This document shows positions 42,418-52,114 of a stretch of 64,000 bases of DNA, piece by piece. The stretch covers positions 1 to 64,000 of the forward strand of contig JACPUE010000056.1 in NCBI GenBank assembly GCA_016192425.1. The letters run 5' to 3'. How positions within the stretch are numbered: the stretch's first letter is position 1; each line of letters starts with the position of its first letter. The DNA is from Burkholderiales bacterium. Lineage in GTDB: Bacteria; Pseudomonadota; Gammaproteobacteria; Burkholderiales; Burkholderiaceae_C. A program made the translations under genes and the position numbers. The notes below the pieces were generated by a model, which ran no database searches, was not told the DNA's origin, and worked only from the letters and a program-made list of their open reading frames with translations.

Positions 42418-43785
42418 TCAGGGTGCGTCCACGCTGGGCAGGCCAGCCAATGCCATGGCCAGTTCCTTCTCGTCGTACGACTCTTCCTTGAGCTCGCCCG
42501 CAAAGTACTTCTGGTACGCCGCCATGTCGAAGTGGCCGTGGCCGCACAGGCCGAAGAGGATGGTTTCGCTCTTGCCCTCGCGCTTGCAGCGCAGGGCTTC
42601 CTCGATGGCGCCCTTGACGGCGTGGTTGGCTTCCGGCGCGGGCACGATGCCTTCGGTGCGCGCGAACAGCACGCCGGCCTCGAAGCACTGGTTCTGCGTG
42701 TAGGCCACGGCCTCCATCAGGCCCAGTTCCTTGGCGTGCGACACCATGGGCGCCATGCCGTGGTAGCGCAGGCCGCCCGCGTGGAAGCCCGGCGGCGTGA
42801 AGGTGCTGCCCAGGGTGTGCATCTTGGTCAGCGGCGTCATGTGGCCGGTGTCGCCGTAGTCGTAGGCGTACTTGCCACGCGTGAGCGAAGGGCAGGCTGC
42901 GGGTTCCACGGCCACGATGCGCGGCTTGGGGCCGCCGCGCAGGCCGTGGCCGATGAACGGGAAGGCGATGCCCGCGAAGTTGGAGCCGCCGCCGGTGCAG
43001 CCCACCACCACGTCGGGCCAGGCGTCGGCCATCTGCATCTGCTCCATGGCTTCCAGGCCGATCACCGTCTGGTGCAGCAGCACATGGTTGAGCACCGAGC
43101 CCAGCGCGTACTTGGTGTCGTCGCGCTGCACGGCCAGTTCCACGGCTTCGGAGATGGCGATGCCCAGGCTGCCGGGGTGGTCGGGGCGCTGCGCGAGCAC
43201 GCTGCGGCCGTACTGCGTTTCGGTGGATGGCGAGGGCAGGCAGCGTGCGCCGTAGGTTTCCATCACGGCGCGGCGGTAGGGCTTTTGGTCGTACGACACG
43301 CGCACCTGGAACACCAGCACCTCCAGGTCGAACAGGCTGCCCGCAAACGACAGCGAGGTGCCCCACTGGCCCGCGCCGGTCTCGGTGGTCAGGCGCTTGA
43401 CGCCAGCCTGCTTGTTGTAGAAGGCCTGCGGAATGGCGGTGTTGGGCTTGTGGCTGCCTGCGGGGCTCACGCCTTCGTACTTGTAGAAAATCTTGGCGGG
43501 CGTGCCCAGGGCTTTTTCGAGCCGGTGCGCGCGGAACAGCGGCGCGGGGCGCCAGAGCTGGTAGATCTCGCGCACGGGCTCGGGGATCTCGATCTCGCGC
43601 TCGGTGCTGACTTCCTGCAGGATCAGTTCCATGGGGAACAGCGGCGCCAGATCGTCCGGGCCCACGGGCTGGTGCGTGCCGGGGTGCAGCACGGCCGGCA
43701 GGGGCTTGGGCAGGTCGGCCTGGAGGTTGTACCAGGCCTTGGGCATCTGGCTCTCTTGCAGCAGGAACTTGGTCTGACCACTCAT
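42418..43785 (-). CDS. Tryptophan synthase beta-like protein, TrpB2 type
   Basis: A 455-residue PLP enzyme of the TrpB2 class, longer than TrpB1 (about 400). The PLP lysine lies in PAGSHKPNTA, the TETGAGQWGTSLSFA loop is typical, and VVGCTGGGSNFAGIAFPFIG binds PLP phosphate. The N-terminal extension (PKAWYNLQADLPKPLPAVLHPGT) is the TrpB2 signature. TrpB2 makes tryptophan from indole and serine without the usual alpha-subunit contact. No trpA is adjacent, so it may serve as an indole-salvage enzyme. Confidence 0.92.
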   Translation of the reverse strand: MSGQTKFLLQESQMPKAWYNLQADLPKPLPAVLHPGTHQPVGPDDLAPLFPMELILQEVSTEREIEIPEPVREIYQLWRPAPLFRAHRLEKALGTPAKIFYKYEGVSPAGSHKPNTAIPQAFYNKQAGVKRLTTETGAGQWGTSLSFAGSLFDLEVLVFQVRVSYDQKPYRRAVMETYGARCLPSPSTETQYGRSVLAQRPDHPGSLGIAISEAVELAVQRDDTKYALGSVLNHVLLHQTVIGLEAMEQMQMADAWPDVVVGCTGGGSNFAGIAFPFIGHGLRGGPKPRIVAVEPAACPSLTRGKYAYDYGDTGHMTPLTKMHTLGSTFTPPGFHAGGLRYHGMAPMVSHAKELGLMEAVAYTQNQCFEAGVLFARTEGIVPAPEANHAVKGAIEEALRCKREGKSETILFGLCGHGHFDMAAYQKYFAGELKEESYDEKELAMALAGLPSVDAP

Positions 43786-43900
43786 CGCTTCTCACTCCTC
43801 GGGTTGGTTGGGATGGGGGCGCGCGCAGCCCATCGCCCGGTCGGCGCACCACCGGGCCATCGTACCAGCGCGGGCATGGGGGTTTGTCCGGGGAACAGGC

Positions 43901-45973
43901 TCAGGCGGCCTGGGCCCGCTGGGTTGCAAACGCCACGTACCAGTCCAGGCAGCCGGGGTTGGCCATGGCGTCGCGGTTGACCACCTTCTCCAGCGGCTGG
44001 CCCAGCAGCAGCTTCTTGATGGGCAGCTCCTGCTTCTTGCCGCTCAAGGTGCGCGGCACCTCGGCCACGGCGAAGATGGCGTCGGGCACGAAGCGCGGGC
44101 TGAGCGCGGTGCGGATGGCGGCGTTGATGCGTGCGCGCAGGGCGTCGTCGAGCGTGCGGCCTTCGCGCAGCACCACGAACAGCGGCATGTAGCTCTCGCG
44201 GCCCAGGTATTCGAGGTCCACCACCAGGCTGTCGAGCACCTCGGGCAGGGCCTCCACGGCGCTGTAGATTTCGCTCGTGCCCATGCGCAGGCCGTGGCGG
44301 TTGATGGTGGCGTCCGAGCGGCCATAGATGGTGCAGCCGCCGTGCGCGCCGATGCGCAGCCAGTCGCCGTGGCGCCAGACGGCGCCCATGGCGGGCGGGC
44401 CGTCGCCGCCACCGGGCTGGCGCCCGTGGCCGGGGGGGTACATGTCGAAGTAGCTCGAGAGGTAGCGGCTGCCGTCCGCGTCGCCCCACAGGTACAGGGG
44501 CATGGAGGGAATGGGCTGGGTGCACACCAGCTCGCCCACCGCATCCACCACGGGCTGGCCCTGCTCGTCCCAGGCCTCCACGGCGGCGCCCAGCATGCGG
44601 CACTGCATCTCGCCCGGCACCAGCGGCAGCTCGCGGTGGCCGCCAATGAAGGCGCCGCAAAAATCGGTGCCGCCCGAAATGTTGTTCCACCAGATGTCGG
44701 GCTGCGGCTCCCCGCCTGCCATGGCACGGATGGACCGAAACTGCTCCGTGCCCCACTGCTGCACCTCGGGCGCCAGCGGCGAGCCGGTGGTGCCCAGCGC
44801 ACGGATGCGGGTCAGGTCGCCGCAGTCGGCCAGTACCAGACCGGCCTTCATGCAGTTGGCGTAGAACGCCGCGCCCGCGCCGAAGTAGGTGACCCCGTTC
44901 TCGGCGGCAAAGCGCCAGAGCGTGCCCCAGTCGGGCCGCTCCTTGCTGCCGCCGGGGTTGCCGTCGTAAATGACGCAGGTGGTGCCGCCCAGCAGGCCCG
45001 CCGTCTGCGCGTTCCACATGACCCAGCCGGTGGAGCTGTACCAGTGGTAGCGCTCTCCCCAGCTGTTGGGGTGGTAGCTGCAGCCCACGTCGTTGTGCAG
45101 GCCCTTGAGCTGCAAGGACACCAGGATCATGCCGCCGTGCCCGTGCACGATGGGCTTGGGCAGGCCGGTGGTGCCGCTGGAATAGACGATCCACAGCGGG
45201 TGGTCAAAGGGCAGCCACAGGGGTTCGAAGGCTGCAACTTCTGCATCATTTCGGGCCACAACGTCCGTGTAGCAAGCGCTGTTAGCTATTGTTTTTGTAG
45301 CATCCAGATCATTCACCAGCAGCACATGGCGCACGCTGGGCAGTTGGGCGCGCAGCTCCTGCAGCACGGCGCAGCGGTCCATGTCGCGGCCGCCGTAGGT
45401 CACGCCGTCCACCCCGATGAGCACGGTGGGTTCGATCTGGCGAAAGCGGTCGAGCACGGCATGGCTGCCCATGTCGGGGGCGCAAATGCTCCAGACCGCG
45501 CCAATGCCCACCGTGGCCAGGAAGGCCACCATGGCCTCGGGAATGTTGGGCAGGTAGGCCGCCACGCGGTCGCCCGGCTGCACGCCCTGGGCGCGCAGGT
45601 GCAGCGCCAGCGCGGCCACCTGGCGGCGCAGCTCGGGCCAGCCCAGTTCGCGCCGCTGGCCGCGCTCGTTGCAGGCCACGATGGCGGGCATGCCTGCGGC
45701 GTGCGCGGGCTCCACATGGCGCAGCACCTGGTGCAGGTAGTTGACCTGCGCCCCCGGAAACCACTGCGCGCCGGGCATGCGGTTGGCGGCCAGCACCGCG
45801 TGGTGGGGTGTGGGCGAGGCGATCTCGAAGCAGTCCCATACGCTTTGCCAGAAGGCGTCCAGGTCGGTCACCGACCAGCGCCACAGCGCGTCATAGTCAT
45901 CGAACACCAGGCCGCGCTGCGTGCGCAGCCAGTCCTGGTACAGGCGGATTTGCGGAACATAGGGGGCGGTCAT
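43901..45973 (-). CDS. Acetoacetyl-CoA synthetase
   Basis: A 690-residue ANL-superfamily ligase that activates acetoacetate with CoA and ATP, linking ketone bodies or polyhydroxybutyrate breakdown to acetyl-CoA. The AMP-binding signature is YSSGTTGLPKPIVHG. WYSSTGWVMWN and SGGTDFCGAFIGGH are typical of acetoacetate-CoA ligases. The catalytic lysine is in TLSGKKQELPIKKLL. The start at 45973 (MTAPYVPQIRLYQDW) is chosen. A short interspersed repeat (45246-45312) is translated in frame near residue 225-245. It is longer than the usual roughly 650-660 residues. Confidence 0.93.
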   Translation of the reverse strand: MTAPYVPQIRLYQDWLRTQRGLVFDDYDALWRWSVTDLDAFWQSVWDCFEIASPTPHHAVLAANRMPGAQWFPGAQVNYLHQVLRHVEPAHAAGMPAIVACNERGQRRELGWPELRRQVAALALHLRAQGVQPGDRVAAYLPNIPEAMVAFLATVGIGAVWSICAPDMGSHAVLDRFRQIEPTVLIGVDGVTYGGRDMDRCAVLQELRAQLPSVRHVLLVNDLDATKTIANSACYTDVVARNDAEVAAFEPLWLPFDHPLWIVYSSGTTGLPKPIVHGHGGMILVSLQLKGLHNDVGCSYHPNSWGERYHWYSSTGWVMWNAQTAGLLGGTTCVIYDGNPGGSKERPDWGTLWRFAAENGVTYFGAGAAFYANCMKAGLVLADCGDLTRIRALGTTGSPLAPEVQQWGTEQFRSIRAMAGGEPQPDIWWNNISGGTDFCGAFIGGHRELPLVPGEMQCRMLGAAVEAWDEQGQPVVDAVGELVCTQPIPSMPLYLWGDADGSRYLSSYFDMYPPGHGRQPGGGDGPPAMGAVWRHGDWLRIGAHGGCTIYGRSDATINRHGLRMGTSEIYSAVEALPEVLDSLVVDLEYLGRESYMPLFVVLREGRTLDDALRARINAAIRTALSPRFVPDAIFAVAEVPRTLSGKKQELPIKKLLLGQPLEKVVNRDAMANPGCLDWYVAFATQRAQAA
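45246..45312 (-). repeat. Short interspersed repeat inside the acetoacetyl-CoA synthetase gene, in frame
   Basis: On the minus strand: GATGCTACAAAAACAATAGC, TAACAGCGCTTGCTACA, then GGACGTTGTGGCCCGAAATG, a diverged full-length copy. It encodes about DATKTIANSACYTDVVARND without a stop. Confidence 0.6.
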
Positions 45974-46060
45974 GGCGCCAAGGGTAGCGCCGCCATGGAC
46001 TCCATACCCTGCGTACAGACCCGGTGGGTTGTCACGCGCGGGACAAGCCCGCCATGGCAT

Positions 46061-46079
46061 GGGGGCCCTTTCGGCCCCC
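46061..46079 (-). terminator. Hairpin after the bacteriohemerythrin gene
   Basis: Minus-strand stem GGGGGCC-GAAAG-GGCCCCC, six bases after the hemerythrin stop, without a U run. Confidence 0.5.
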
Positions 46080-46084
46080 TGGGG

Positions 46085-46540
46085 CTATCCGACCAGCTTG
46101 CCAAAAAACCGGCTGAAGAATCCGCGCGGCTTCTTTTGGCTCTCGTAGTAGTCGGCGTAGTGCTTGTCGGCCTGGAGGATGTGCTCCACCAGCCAGTCGC
46201 GCAGATAGTGCAGGAGGTCGAGTTGCAGCGCCTTGCCCTCTGCGAGCTCCATTTTTTTCTCGACAATTTTGCCGACGAATTGGGCATGGGACTGCTTGTG
46301 CCTGTTCAGTTCGGGATACCCAGAAATCCGCATCATGGTTTCTTCAGCGCAGAAATGGGCGACGGTGTACCTTTCCAGCGCCTCGATCAGGGACAGCATT
46401 TCCTTTGCTGGTGCCTGGCGAATCAGCGCGTCCCACAGACGGTTCATGATGTCCACCAACTCCATGTGCTGCGAATCGATTTCAGGAATGCCAATGGAAT
46501 ATGCATTCGTCCATGCGCACAATTGATGCCCTTGCTTCAT
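46085..46540 (-). CDS. Bacteriohemerythrin
   Basis: A 151-residue single-domain hemerythrin with the oxygen-binding ligand series intact: IDSQHMELVDIMNRL, HFCAEE, HKQSHAQF and HILQADKHYADYY. It stores or senses O2 or NO at a di-iron site. The start is set at 46540 (MKQGHQLCAWTNAYSIGIPEIDSQH), ten bases after the upstream gene's stop; the ATG at 46573 would overlap that gene. Being directly downstream of the REC-HTH-GGDEF-EAL gene, it may supply oxygen or NO input to the same circuit (inference). Confidence 0.88.
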   Translation of the reverse strand: MKQGHQLCAWTNAYSIGIPEIDSQHMELVDIMNRLWDALIRQAPAKEMLSLIEALERYTVAHFCAEETMMRISGYPELNRHKQSHAQFVGKIVEKKMELAEGKALQLDLLHYLRDWLVEHILQADKHYADYYESQKKPRGFFSRFFGKLVG

Positions 46541-46550
46541 TTCCCAACTT

Positions 46551-49271
46551 TCAATCAAACGTTTCAGATGCAATATCGCTGGCGAACAGCCACGCCATCA
46601 GTTCCGTCTCCTGCATCGGTGGAGCGAACAAGAAACCCTGGGCCACCGTGCAGCCAAGGTCGGCCAGAAAATCAAGATCCCTGGAGCCTTCCACGCCTTT
46701 GGCTACTGCCGCAATGCCCAGATCACTGGCCAGGCCAAAAACAGAGCGCACCACTGCAGCGTTGAATCGGTCGGCGTGGGCACCGGCAATCAACCGGCGA
46801 TCGATCTTCAGCCCCTCGAAGAAGGCATGCTTCAGGCATCCGGGGCCTGAGCACCCCATGCCGAAATCATCGAAGGCAAGCGAGACCCCTGTGCGCGCAA
46901 ACCGCTCCATGGCCTGAGAAATATCCGCTTCTCCTTGCGAGAACACCGAAACTGGAATATCCAGCTGCACACTGGAAGCGCAAACACCGGTTTCAGCAAT
47001 CACAGCGTCGATCTGGTCTGCAAACGCCGCATCAAACACTTGCGAGGGAGCCAGGTTGATGGCCAGGGAAAAATCCTTGAACCCTGAGTTCTGGATCCTG
47101 CGCAAGCACTTGCAGGCCTCCAGCAAAATCCACCGCCCCAGGGATGGCATGAACCCGGAGCGCTCTGCCAGAGGAAGGATCTCTGCAGGATAGACGAGAC
47201 CGACTTGCGAATCCATCAAGCGCAGCATGACTTCGGCGGCGATGGTCTTTCTGGACTGCACATCCACTATGGGCTGGAAATGGAGCACGAAGTCCCCACG
47301 CTCCAGGGCCTGCTGCAACGGGTATCCCACAAGCCGCCCGTTCTCCAGCACCGAATCGCTGGTGCGCTCGAATACCCGGACCTGGCCTCCGCCCAGGCCT
47401 TTGGCACGGTACATGGCGCGATCCGAAGCGGCGATCAGCGCATCGACATCGGCACCATCGTCGGGGTAGAAACTGAGCCCTATGCTGGCACTGACGGGGA
47501 GGTCGTTACCATTGCACCGGATCGGATCGCTGAAGGCTTGCAGGAGCTTCGCCGCCACGCCCAGCGCCTGTTCCCGCGAGCCCACCTCGGGCAAGACCAC
47601 GACGAATTCATCCCCGCCATAGCGGGCCAGGGTGTCGTTGTCACGGATCCGGGTGCGCAGGCGTTCGGCAATTTCCACCAGCACCGCATCGCCCGCCTCA
47701 TGGCCCAGGGTATCGTTGACGGGCTTGAAGCGATCCAGGTCCACAAAGGCAATCGCCAAGGGTTTCTTGCTGCGCCGTGCGTGGGCGACTTCCTGTGCGG
47801 CACGGTCCCACAACAGGGTTCGATTGGCCAGGCCCGTCAAGGGATCATGCAGTGCGGAATGCCGCACGCGCCCGGTTCCAAGGTGGCGCTCGGTGATATC
47901 GGCAATCAGCCCGACATAGCGCGCATTCTGGGGAGAACCCGGCGGCAGGGAACGGATCTCCAGCGTCTCCAGAAACAGGCGCCCCTGCTTGTTGCGGTTC
48001 CAGAGTTCCCCGCTCCAGTGGCCCTGGCTGGTCAGTTGCCCGAACATGTCTTTGTAAAACAGCGGATCCTGTTTGCCAGATTTCCAGAGCCTGGGGGTCT
48101 TGCCAAGAACCTCTGACGCCTCGTAGCCGGTAATTTTGGAAAACGCCGGGTTGACCCAGAGTATTTTCTGGTCGACGTCGGTGACCACCACCCCGTAGTG
48201 CAGATGGCTCACCACATCCGCAGAGATTTCATTCCAGACGGCCTGCGCGGGCGGCGGCGCCGGGGCCTGGTGGGCGTCGCTTCCCAGGCATCGCCTCGCC
48301 AGTTCTACCCTGTTGGCAACCCCATATTTCTGAAAGATCCGCCCCATGTAGGTGCGCACCGTCCAATAGCTGATGCCCAGCCTGCGCGCAATTTCCTTGT
48401 CGGGTATGCCCTTGATGGCCATGCGGCACACCAGCCCCTCCCGCCCGGTGAGGTCGGGCATGTCAGGCACGCCCGGCTCGCACCCCGCGCAGGGCTCGCT
48501 GGCCGGTGCCGGGCTGGCAGCATGCAGCAGGCGCTCAATGACGAGGATCAGTTCGGCATGTTCCACCGGCTTGGCAATGCAAAGGGTGGCGCCCGCGCGC
48601 AAAGAGTCGATTCGGCGGGCAGAGTCCAGAAAGCCCGAGATGGCCACGATCGGCAGCGTGGCATACCCGCCGCCCAGCCGCCGCACTTCGCGGATGAAGT
48701 GGTTGCCCGAGCGGTCATCCGCAAGGACGATGTCGGCAATCACCACGTCGTACTGCCCTTCTCGCGCCGCAGACAAGGCGGCCGGAATGGATCGGCACAG
48801 ATCGACCTGAATGCCCCGGTTCTTCAGGATATGCTGGATCAGTTCCCCGATGGCACGGTCGTCGTCCAGCACCAGCACGCGGCGCTGGTGCTGCTCGGCA
48901 CCGGGGTAGGATGCGGCGACATCGGTCAGGTACTTGCGGAACGCGTCGAGTTCTTCTTTGAAGAAGACTTCAGCCACCCCCATCTCCATCGCAGAGGAGA
49001 CCGTGTCGCGGCGCCTGCTGCCGGTGAGCAGAACAATGGGAATGGCGGCAATGCCGGGATCGCTCCGCAGGGTGGCCACAGTCTCGGCCAGATGGTCGGA
49101 GGACACATGGGTCGAAGCGGTGACGATCAGATCGGGAATGCGCTCCCGGATCTCTGCAATCGCCTCGCCTATGTCCGAAAAGGACGCCACATGCCACCCC
49201 GCTGTGCCAGCGAGCTCCGCGACCAGCGCGCGCGCACTCGCCGATCGATCGATGTGACACAGGTACGCCAT
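46551..49271 (-). CDS. REC-REC-LuxR-PAS-GGDEF-EAL signalling protein, probable diguanylate cyclase
   Basis: A 906-residue protein with an unusual layout. REC1 (1-115) lacks the acceptor Asp (PDLIVTAS) and is probably a pseudo-receiver. REC2 (130-250) keeps DDD, the acceptor in VIADIV and the Lys in CIAKP. A LuxR-type helix-turn-helix follows (about 272-325: GIPDKEIARRLGISYWTVRT). Then PAS (345-465), GGDEF with intact YGGDEF (478-640) and EAL (655-900). The EAL motif reads EVMLRL, and the ELTE, KIDxSF and EGVET positions are altered (QLDIPVS, LKIDRRL, AKGVEG), so phosphodiesterase activity is unlikely. It may combine DNA binding with c-di-GMP synthesis. Confidence 0.85.
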   Translation of the reverse strand: MAYLCHIDRSASARALVAELAGTAGWHVASFSDIGEAIAEIRERIPDLIVTASTHVSSDHLAETVATLRSDPGIAAIPIVLLTGSRRRDTVSSAMEMGVAEVFFKEELDAFRKYLTDVAASYPGAEQHQRRVLVLDDDRAIGELIQHILKNRGIQVDLCRSIPAALSAAREGQYDVVIADIVLADDRSGNHFIREVRRLGGGYATLPIVAISGFLDSARRIDSLRAGATLCIAKPVEHAELILVIERLLHAASPAPASEPCAGCEPGVPDMPDLTGREGLVCRMAIKGIPDKEIARRLGISYWTVRTYMGRIFQKYGVANRVELARRCLGSDAHQAPAPPPAQAVWNEISADVVSHLHYGVVVTDVDQKILWVNPAFSKITGYEASEVLGKTPRLWKSGKQDPLFYKDMFGQLTSQGHWSGELWNRNKQGRLFLETLEIRSLPPGSPQNARYVGLIADITERHLGTGRVRHSALHDPLTGLANRTLLWDRAAQEVAHARRSKKPLAIAFVDLDRFKPVNDTLGHEAGDAVLVEIAERLRTRIRDNDTLARYGGDEFVVVLPEVGSREQALGVAAKLLQAFSDPIRCNGNDLPVSASIGLSFYPDDGADVDALIAASDRAMYRAKGLGGGQVRVFERTSDSVLENGRLVGYPLQQALERGDFVLHFQPIVDVQSRKTIAAEVMLRLMDSQVGLVYPAEILPLAERSGFMPSLGRWILLEACKCLRRIQNSGFKDFSLAINLAPSQVFDAAFADQIDAVIAETGVCASSVQLDIPVSVFSQGEADISQAMERFARTGVSLAFDDFGMGCSGPGCLKHAFFEGLKIDRRLIAGAHADRFNAAVVRSVFGLASDLGIAAVAKGVEGSRDLDFLADLGCTVAQGFLFAPPMQETELMAWLFASDIASETFD

Positions 49272-49519
49272 GCTTGAAACAATTCGCCGAGGGGGGCCAA
49301 ACGGCTGATGCTATGCCAACCCCACCCCGTTGGGGAATCGCTGTAACCAGCGAGGGGCTGGTGCTCGCACTCCATGCCGATCAGCGCATCGGCAATGCCC
49401 GCAGGGCTGCTGGCCTCGCCGGGTGTGCAGGGTGCGTGCGTAGCTGGTGGGGCCTGTGCAAGCCGTCAGTTTCGCGTAGGATGCGGCCACTTTTGCACTT
49501 TGAAACAGATGGAGGGCCC

Positions 49520-50809
49520 ATGGGCATGTTTGACTGGCAGGAAAAAAGCGCCGACGTGCTGGCGCAGGGCGGCGTGATCGGGCCGCACGAGCGGCTGCCC
49601 TGGCCGCAGACGGCCATGATGGGCGTGCAGCACGTCATTGCGATGTTCGGCGCCACGGTGCTCGCGCCCATCCTCATGGGCTTCGACCCCAACCTAGCCA
49701 TTCTGATGAGCGGCATCGGCACGCTGATCTTCTTCCTCATCACCGGCGGCAAGGTGCCCAGCTACCTGGGGTCGAGCTTTGCCTTCATCGGCGTGGTGAT
49801 TGCCGCCACGGCCTATGCGGGCAAGGGACTCAATGCCAACATCGGCGTGGCGCTGGGCGGCATCATCGCCTGCGGGGCGCTATACACCCTCATTGGCGCC
49901 ATCGTGCAGATGGTGGGCACGGGCTGGATCGAGCGCTTCATGCCGCCCGTGGTCACCGGCTCGGTGGTGGCGGTGATCGGCCTGAACCTCGCCGGCATTC
50001 CCATCAAGAACATGGCCGCGGGCAACTTCGACAGCTGGATGCAGGCCGTGACCTTTGTCTGCGTGGGCCTGGTGGCCGTGCTCGCGCGCGGTATGGTGCA
50101 GCGCCTGCTGATCCTGGTGGGCCTGATCGTGGCCAGCCTGATCTACGCCCTGCTGACCAACGGCCTGGGCCTGGGCAAGCCCATGGATCTGACAACCCTG
50201 GCCAACGCGCCCTGGTTCGGCATGCCTGGCTTTGCGGCGCCCGTGTTCAGCGGCCCGGCCATGCTGCTGATTGCCCCGGTGGCCATCATCCTGGTGGCCG
50301 AGAACCTGGGCCACATCAAGGCGGTGACGGCCATGACCGGCCAGAACCTGGACAAGTACATGGGCCGCGCCTTCATGGGCGACGGCATCGCCACCATGGT
50401 CAGCGGCGCCGCAGGCGGCACCGGCGTGACGACTTACGCCGAGAACATCGGTGTGATGGCGGCGACCAAGATCTACTCCACCGCCGTGTTCCTGGTGGCT
50501 GCGCTGATTGCCGTGCTGCTGGGCTTTTCGCCCAAGTTCGGCGCCGTGATCCAGACCATCCCGCTGCCGGTGATGGGCGGCGTGTCCATCGTGGTGTTCG
50601 GCCTGATCGCCGTGGCCGGGGCCAAGATCTGGGTGGACAACAAGGTCGATTTTTCGCAGAACAAGAATCTCATCGTGGCCGCCATCACGCTCATCATCGG
50701 CACGGGTGATTTCACGCTCAAGTTCGGCGACTTTGCGCTGGGCGGCATTGGCACCGCCACGTTTGGCGCCATCGTGCTGTACGCGCTGCTGAACCGGGAC
50801 AAGGCCTGA
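49520..50809 (+). CDS. NCS2-family uracil/nucleobase permease
   Basis: A 429-residue nucleobase:cation symporter with about 14 helices. MMGVQHVIAMFGATVLAPILMGF opens the family fold. ILVAENLGHIKAV and GGTGVTTYAENIGVMAATKIYS are the two substrate half-sites, with Glu residues as in UraA/RutG uracil permeases. Uracil or thymine is the likely substrate, with proton symport. The ATG at 49520 has GGAGGG just upstream. The frame is open further upstream but not protein-like. Confidence 0.9.
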   Translation: MGMFDWQEKSADVLAQGGVIGPHERLPWPQTAMMGVQHVIAMFGATVLAPILMGFDPNLAILMSGIGTLIFFLITGGKVPSYLGSSFAFIGVVIAATAYAGKGLNANIGVALGGIIACGALYTLIGAIVQMVGTGWIERFMPPVVTGSVVAVIGLNLAGIPIKNMAAGNFDSWMQAVTFVCVGLVAVLARGMVQRLLILVGLIVASLIYALLTNGLGLGKPMDLTTLANAPWFGMPGFAAPVFSGPAMLLIAPVAIILVAENLGHIKAVTAMTGQNLDKYMGRAFMGDGIATMVSGAAGGTGVTTYAENIGVMAATKIYSTAVFLVAALIAVLLGFSPKFGAVIQTIPLPVMGGVSIVVFGLIAVAGAKIWVDNKVDFSQNKNLIVAAITLIIGTGDFTLKFGDFALGGIGTATFGAIVLYALLNRDKA

Positions 50810-50811
50810 CA

Positions 50812-51957
50812 TTACGCCAGGAACTTGCCCGCAGGACCTAGAACGCCCAGGTCGATGTAGCGCGAGCCCACAAACGGCGCCTGGCCGCTGTAGTCCACCA
50901 CGAAACCGCCCATGTCCCAGTTGCGGATGCCTGCCAGGGCGCTGCGCAGCTTGGCGCGCGTGGGGTCGCTGCCTGCGCGCTCCAGGCCCTCGGCCAGCAC
51001 GCGCATGTTGACGTAGCCCTCCAGGCTGCCCAGGTTGAAATCGTTCTGTCCGCGCGCCTTCATGGCGCTCTGGTAGTCGCGCACCACGGCTGTCTTGCCC
51101 TTGTTCGGATCGGGCATGACCATGGTGAGGGCCAGGCCGCCACCGGCCTCTCCCAACTGGCGGAAACCATCGCTGGTCAGTGTGGCGCTGACACCAGCCA
51201 TCAGCACACCGGGCAGTGCTTTCTTGAGGCCACGCACCAGCGGCACCGTGGCCGAGCCTGCCGTGGCCATCAGCACGGCGGCCGGGCGTGCGCTGCCCAC
51301 CTGGCCGAGCACGGCGTCCAGGTTCTTGCCGTCGGTGGCCAGTGCGGCCTGCACCGTGGCCTTGCCGCCTGCAGCGGCCAGGGCACGGTTGGCGTCTTCC
51401 AGCAGTTCGCGGCCGTAGGGGTTGTCCAGAAAGACAACGCCGATCTCCTTGACGCCCATGCCCACCAGGCGTTGCACCAGGCGCTGCACTTCGTCGGTGT
51501 AGCTGGCGCGCACGTGGAAGACGTTGCGTGCGTTCTTGCGCAGCGAGGATGCGCCCGTGAGCGGTGCCACGTAAGGCAGGCCCGCTTCCTCCACCAGGGG
51601 CAGGATGGCGGTGTTGTTGGGCGTGCCCACGCACGAGAGCAGGGCAAAGGCCGAGCCCTGGCCGATCATCTGCTTGACGTTGTCGATGGTGCGCTGGGGC
51701 ACGTAGCCGTCGTCCACCATGTTGAGCTGCAGCGCACGGCCGTGCACGCCGCCACGCGCGTTGATCTGGGTGATGGCCGCCTCGGCGCCCTGGCGCAGGT
51801 CGGTGCCAAAACCAGCCAGCGGGCCGCTGAGGGCTGCCGAACAGCCGATGGTGAGCGACTTGCCGCTGATGCCGCCCTCCTGGGCAAGGGCGCTGCGCAC
51901 AAAGGCGGGGGCCGCAAGGGCGGCTGCGGCGTAAGAGACAAACTGGCGACGTTGCAC
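50812..51957 (-). CDS. ABC transporter substrate-binding protein, LivJ/HAAT family, possible Tat signal
   Basis: A 381-residue periplasmic binding protein (Peripla_BP_6). The GTG start at 51957 has GGAG 8 bases upstream and gives the signal QRRQFVSYAAAALAAPAFVRSALAQ, a twin-arginine-like leader. The mature part opens LTIGCSAALSGPLAGFG and has AITQINARGGVHGR and FLDNPYGRELLED. An upstream ATG at 52077 would overlap the divergent thioesterase promoter and lengthen the leader. It is a second orphan binding protein in this window. The ligand is unknown. Confidence 0.86.
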   Translation of the reverse strand: MQRRQFVSYAAAALAAPAFVRSALAQEGGISGKSLTIGCSAALSGPLAGFGTDLRQGAEAAITQINARGGVHGRALQLNMVDDGYVPQRTIDNVKQMIGQGSAFALLSCVGTPNNTAILPLVEEAGLPYVAPLTGASSLRKNARNVFHVRASYTDEVQRLVQRLVGMGVKEIGVVFLDNPYGRELLEDANRALAAAGGKATVQAALATDGKNLDAVLGQVGSARPAAVLMATAGSATVPLVRGLKKALPGVLMAGVSATLTSDGFRQLGEAGGGLALTMVMPDPNKGKTAVVRDYQSAMKARGQNDFNLGSLEGYVNMRVLAEGLERAGSDPTRAKLRSALAGIRNWDMGGFVVDYSGQAPFVGSRYIDLGVLGPAGKFLA

Positions 51958-52114
51958 GGCAAAGGCTCCGGATATAAAGAGGGGGTGTGGGGGTGGACCG
52001 GGTCGGTACGCCAGCGCTGCGGCCAGGGGCCGGAGGCTGGGTTCGGCATTCGGGTAAACCCTGTATTCTGATGACATTCACATGACGGCGGTAGAGACCG
52101 CTCTCCATAACCCC

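Noticed and set aside
43808-46765. Plus-strand open frame of 985 codons
   Set aside because: It is antisense to acetoacetyl-CoA synthetase and the hemerythrin, both of which show clear family motifs.
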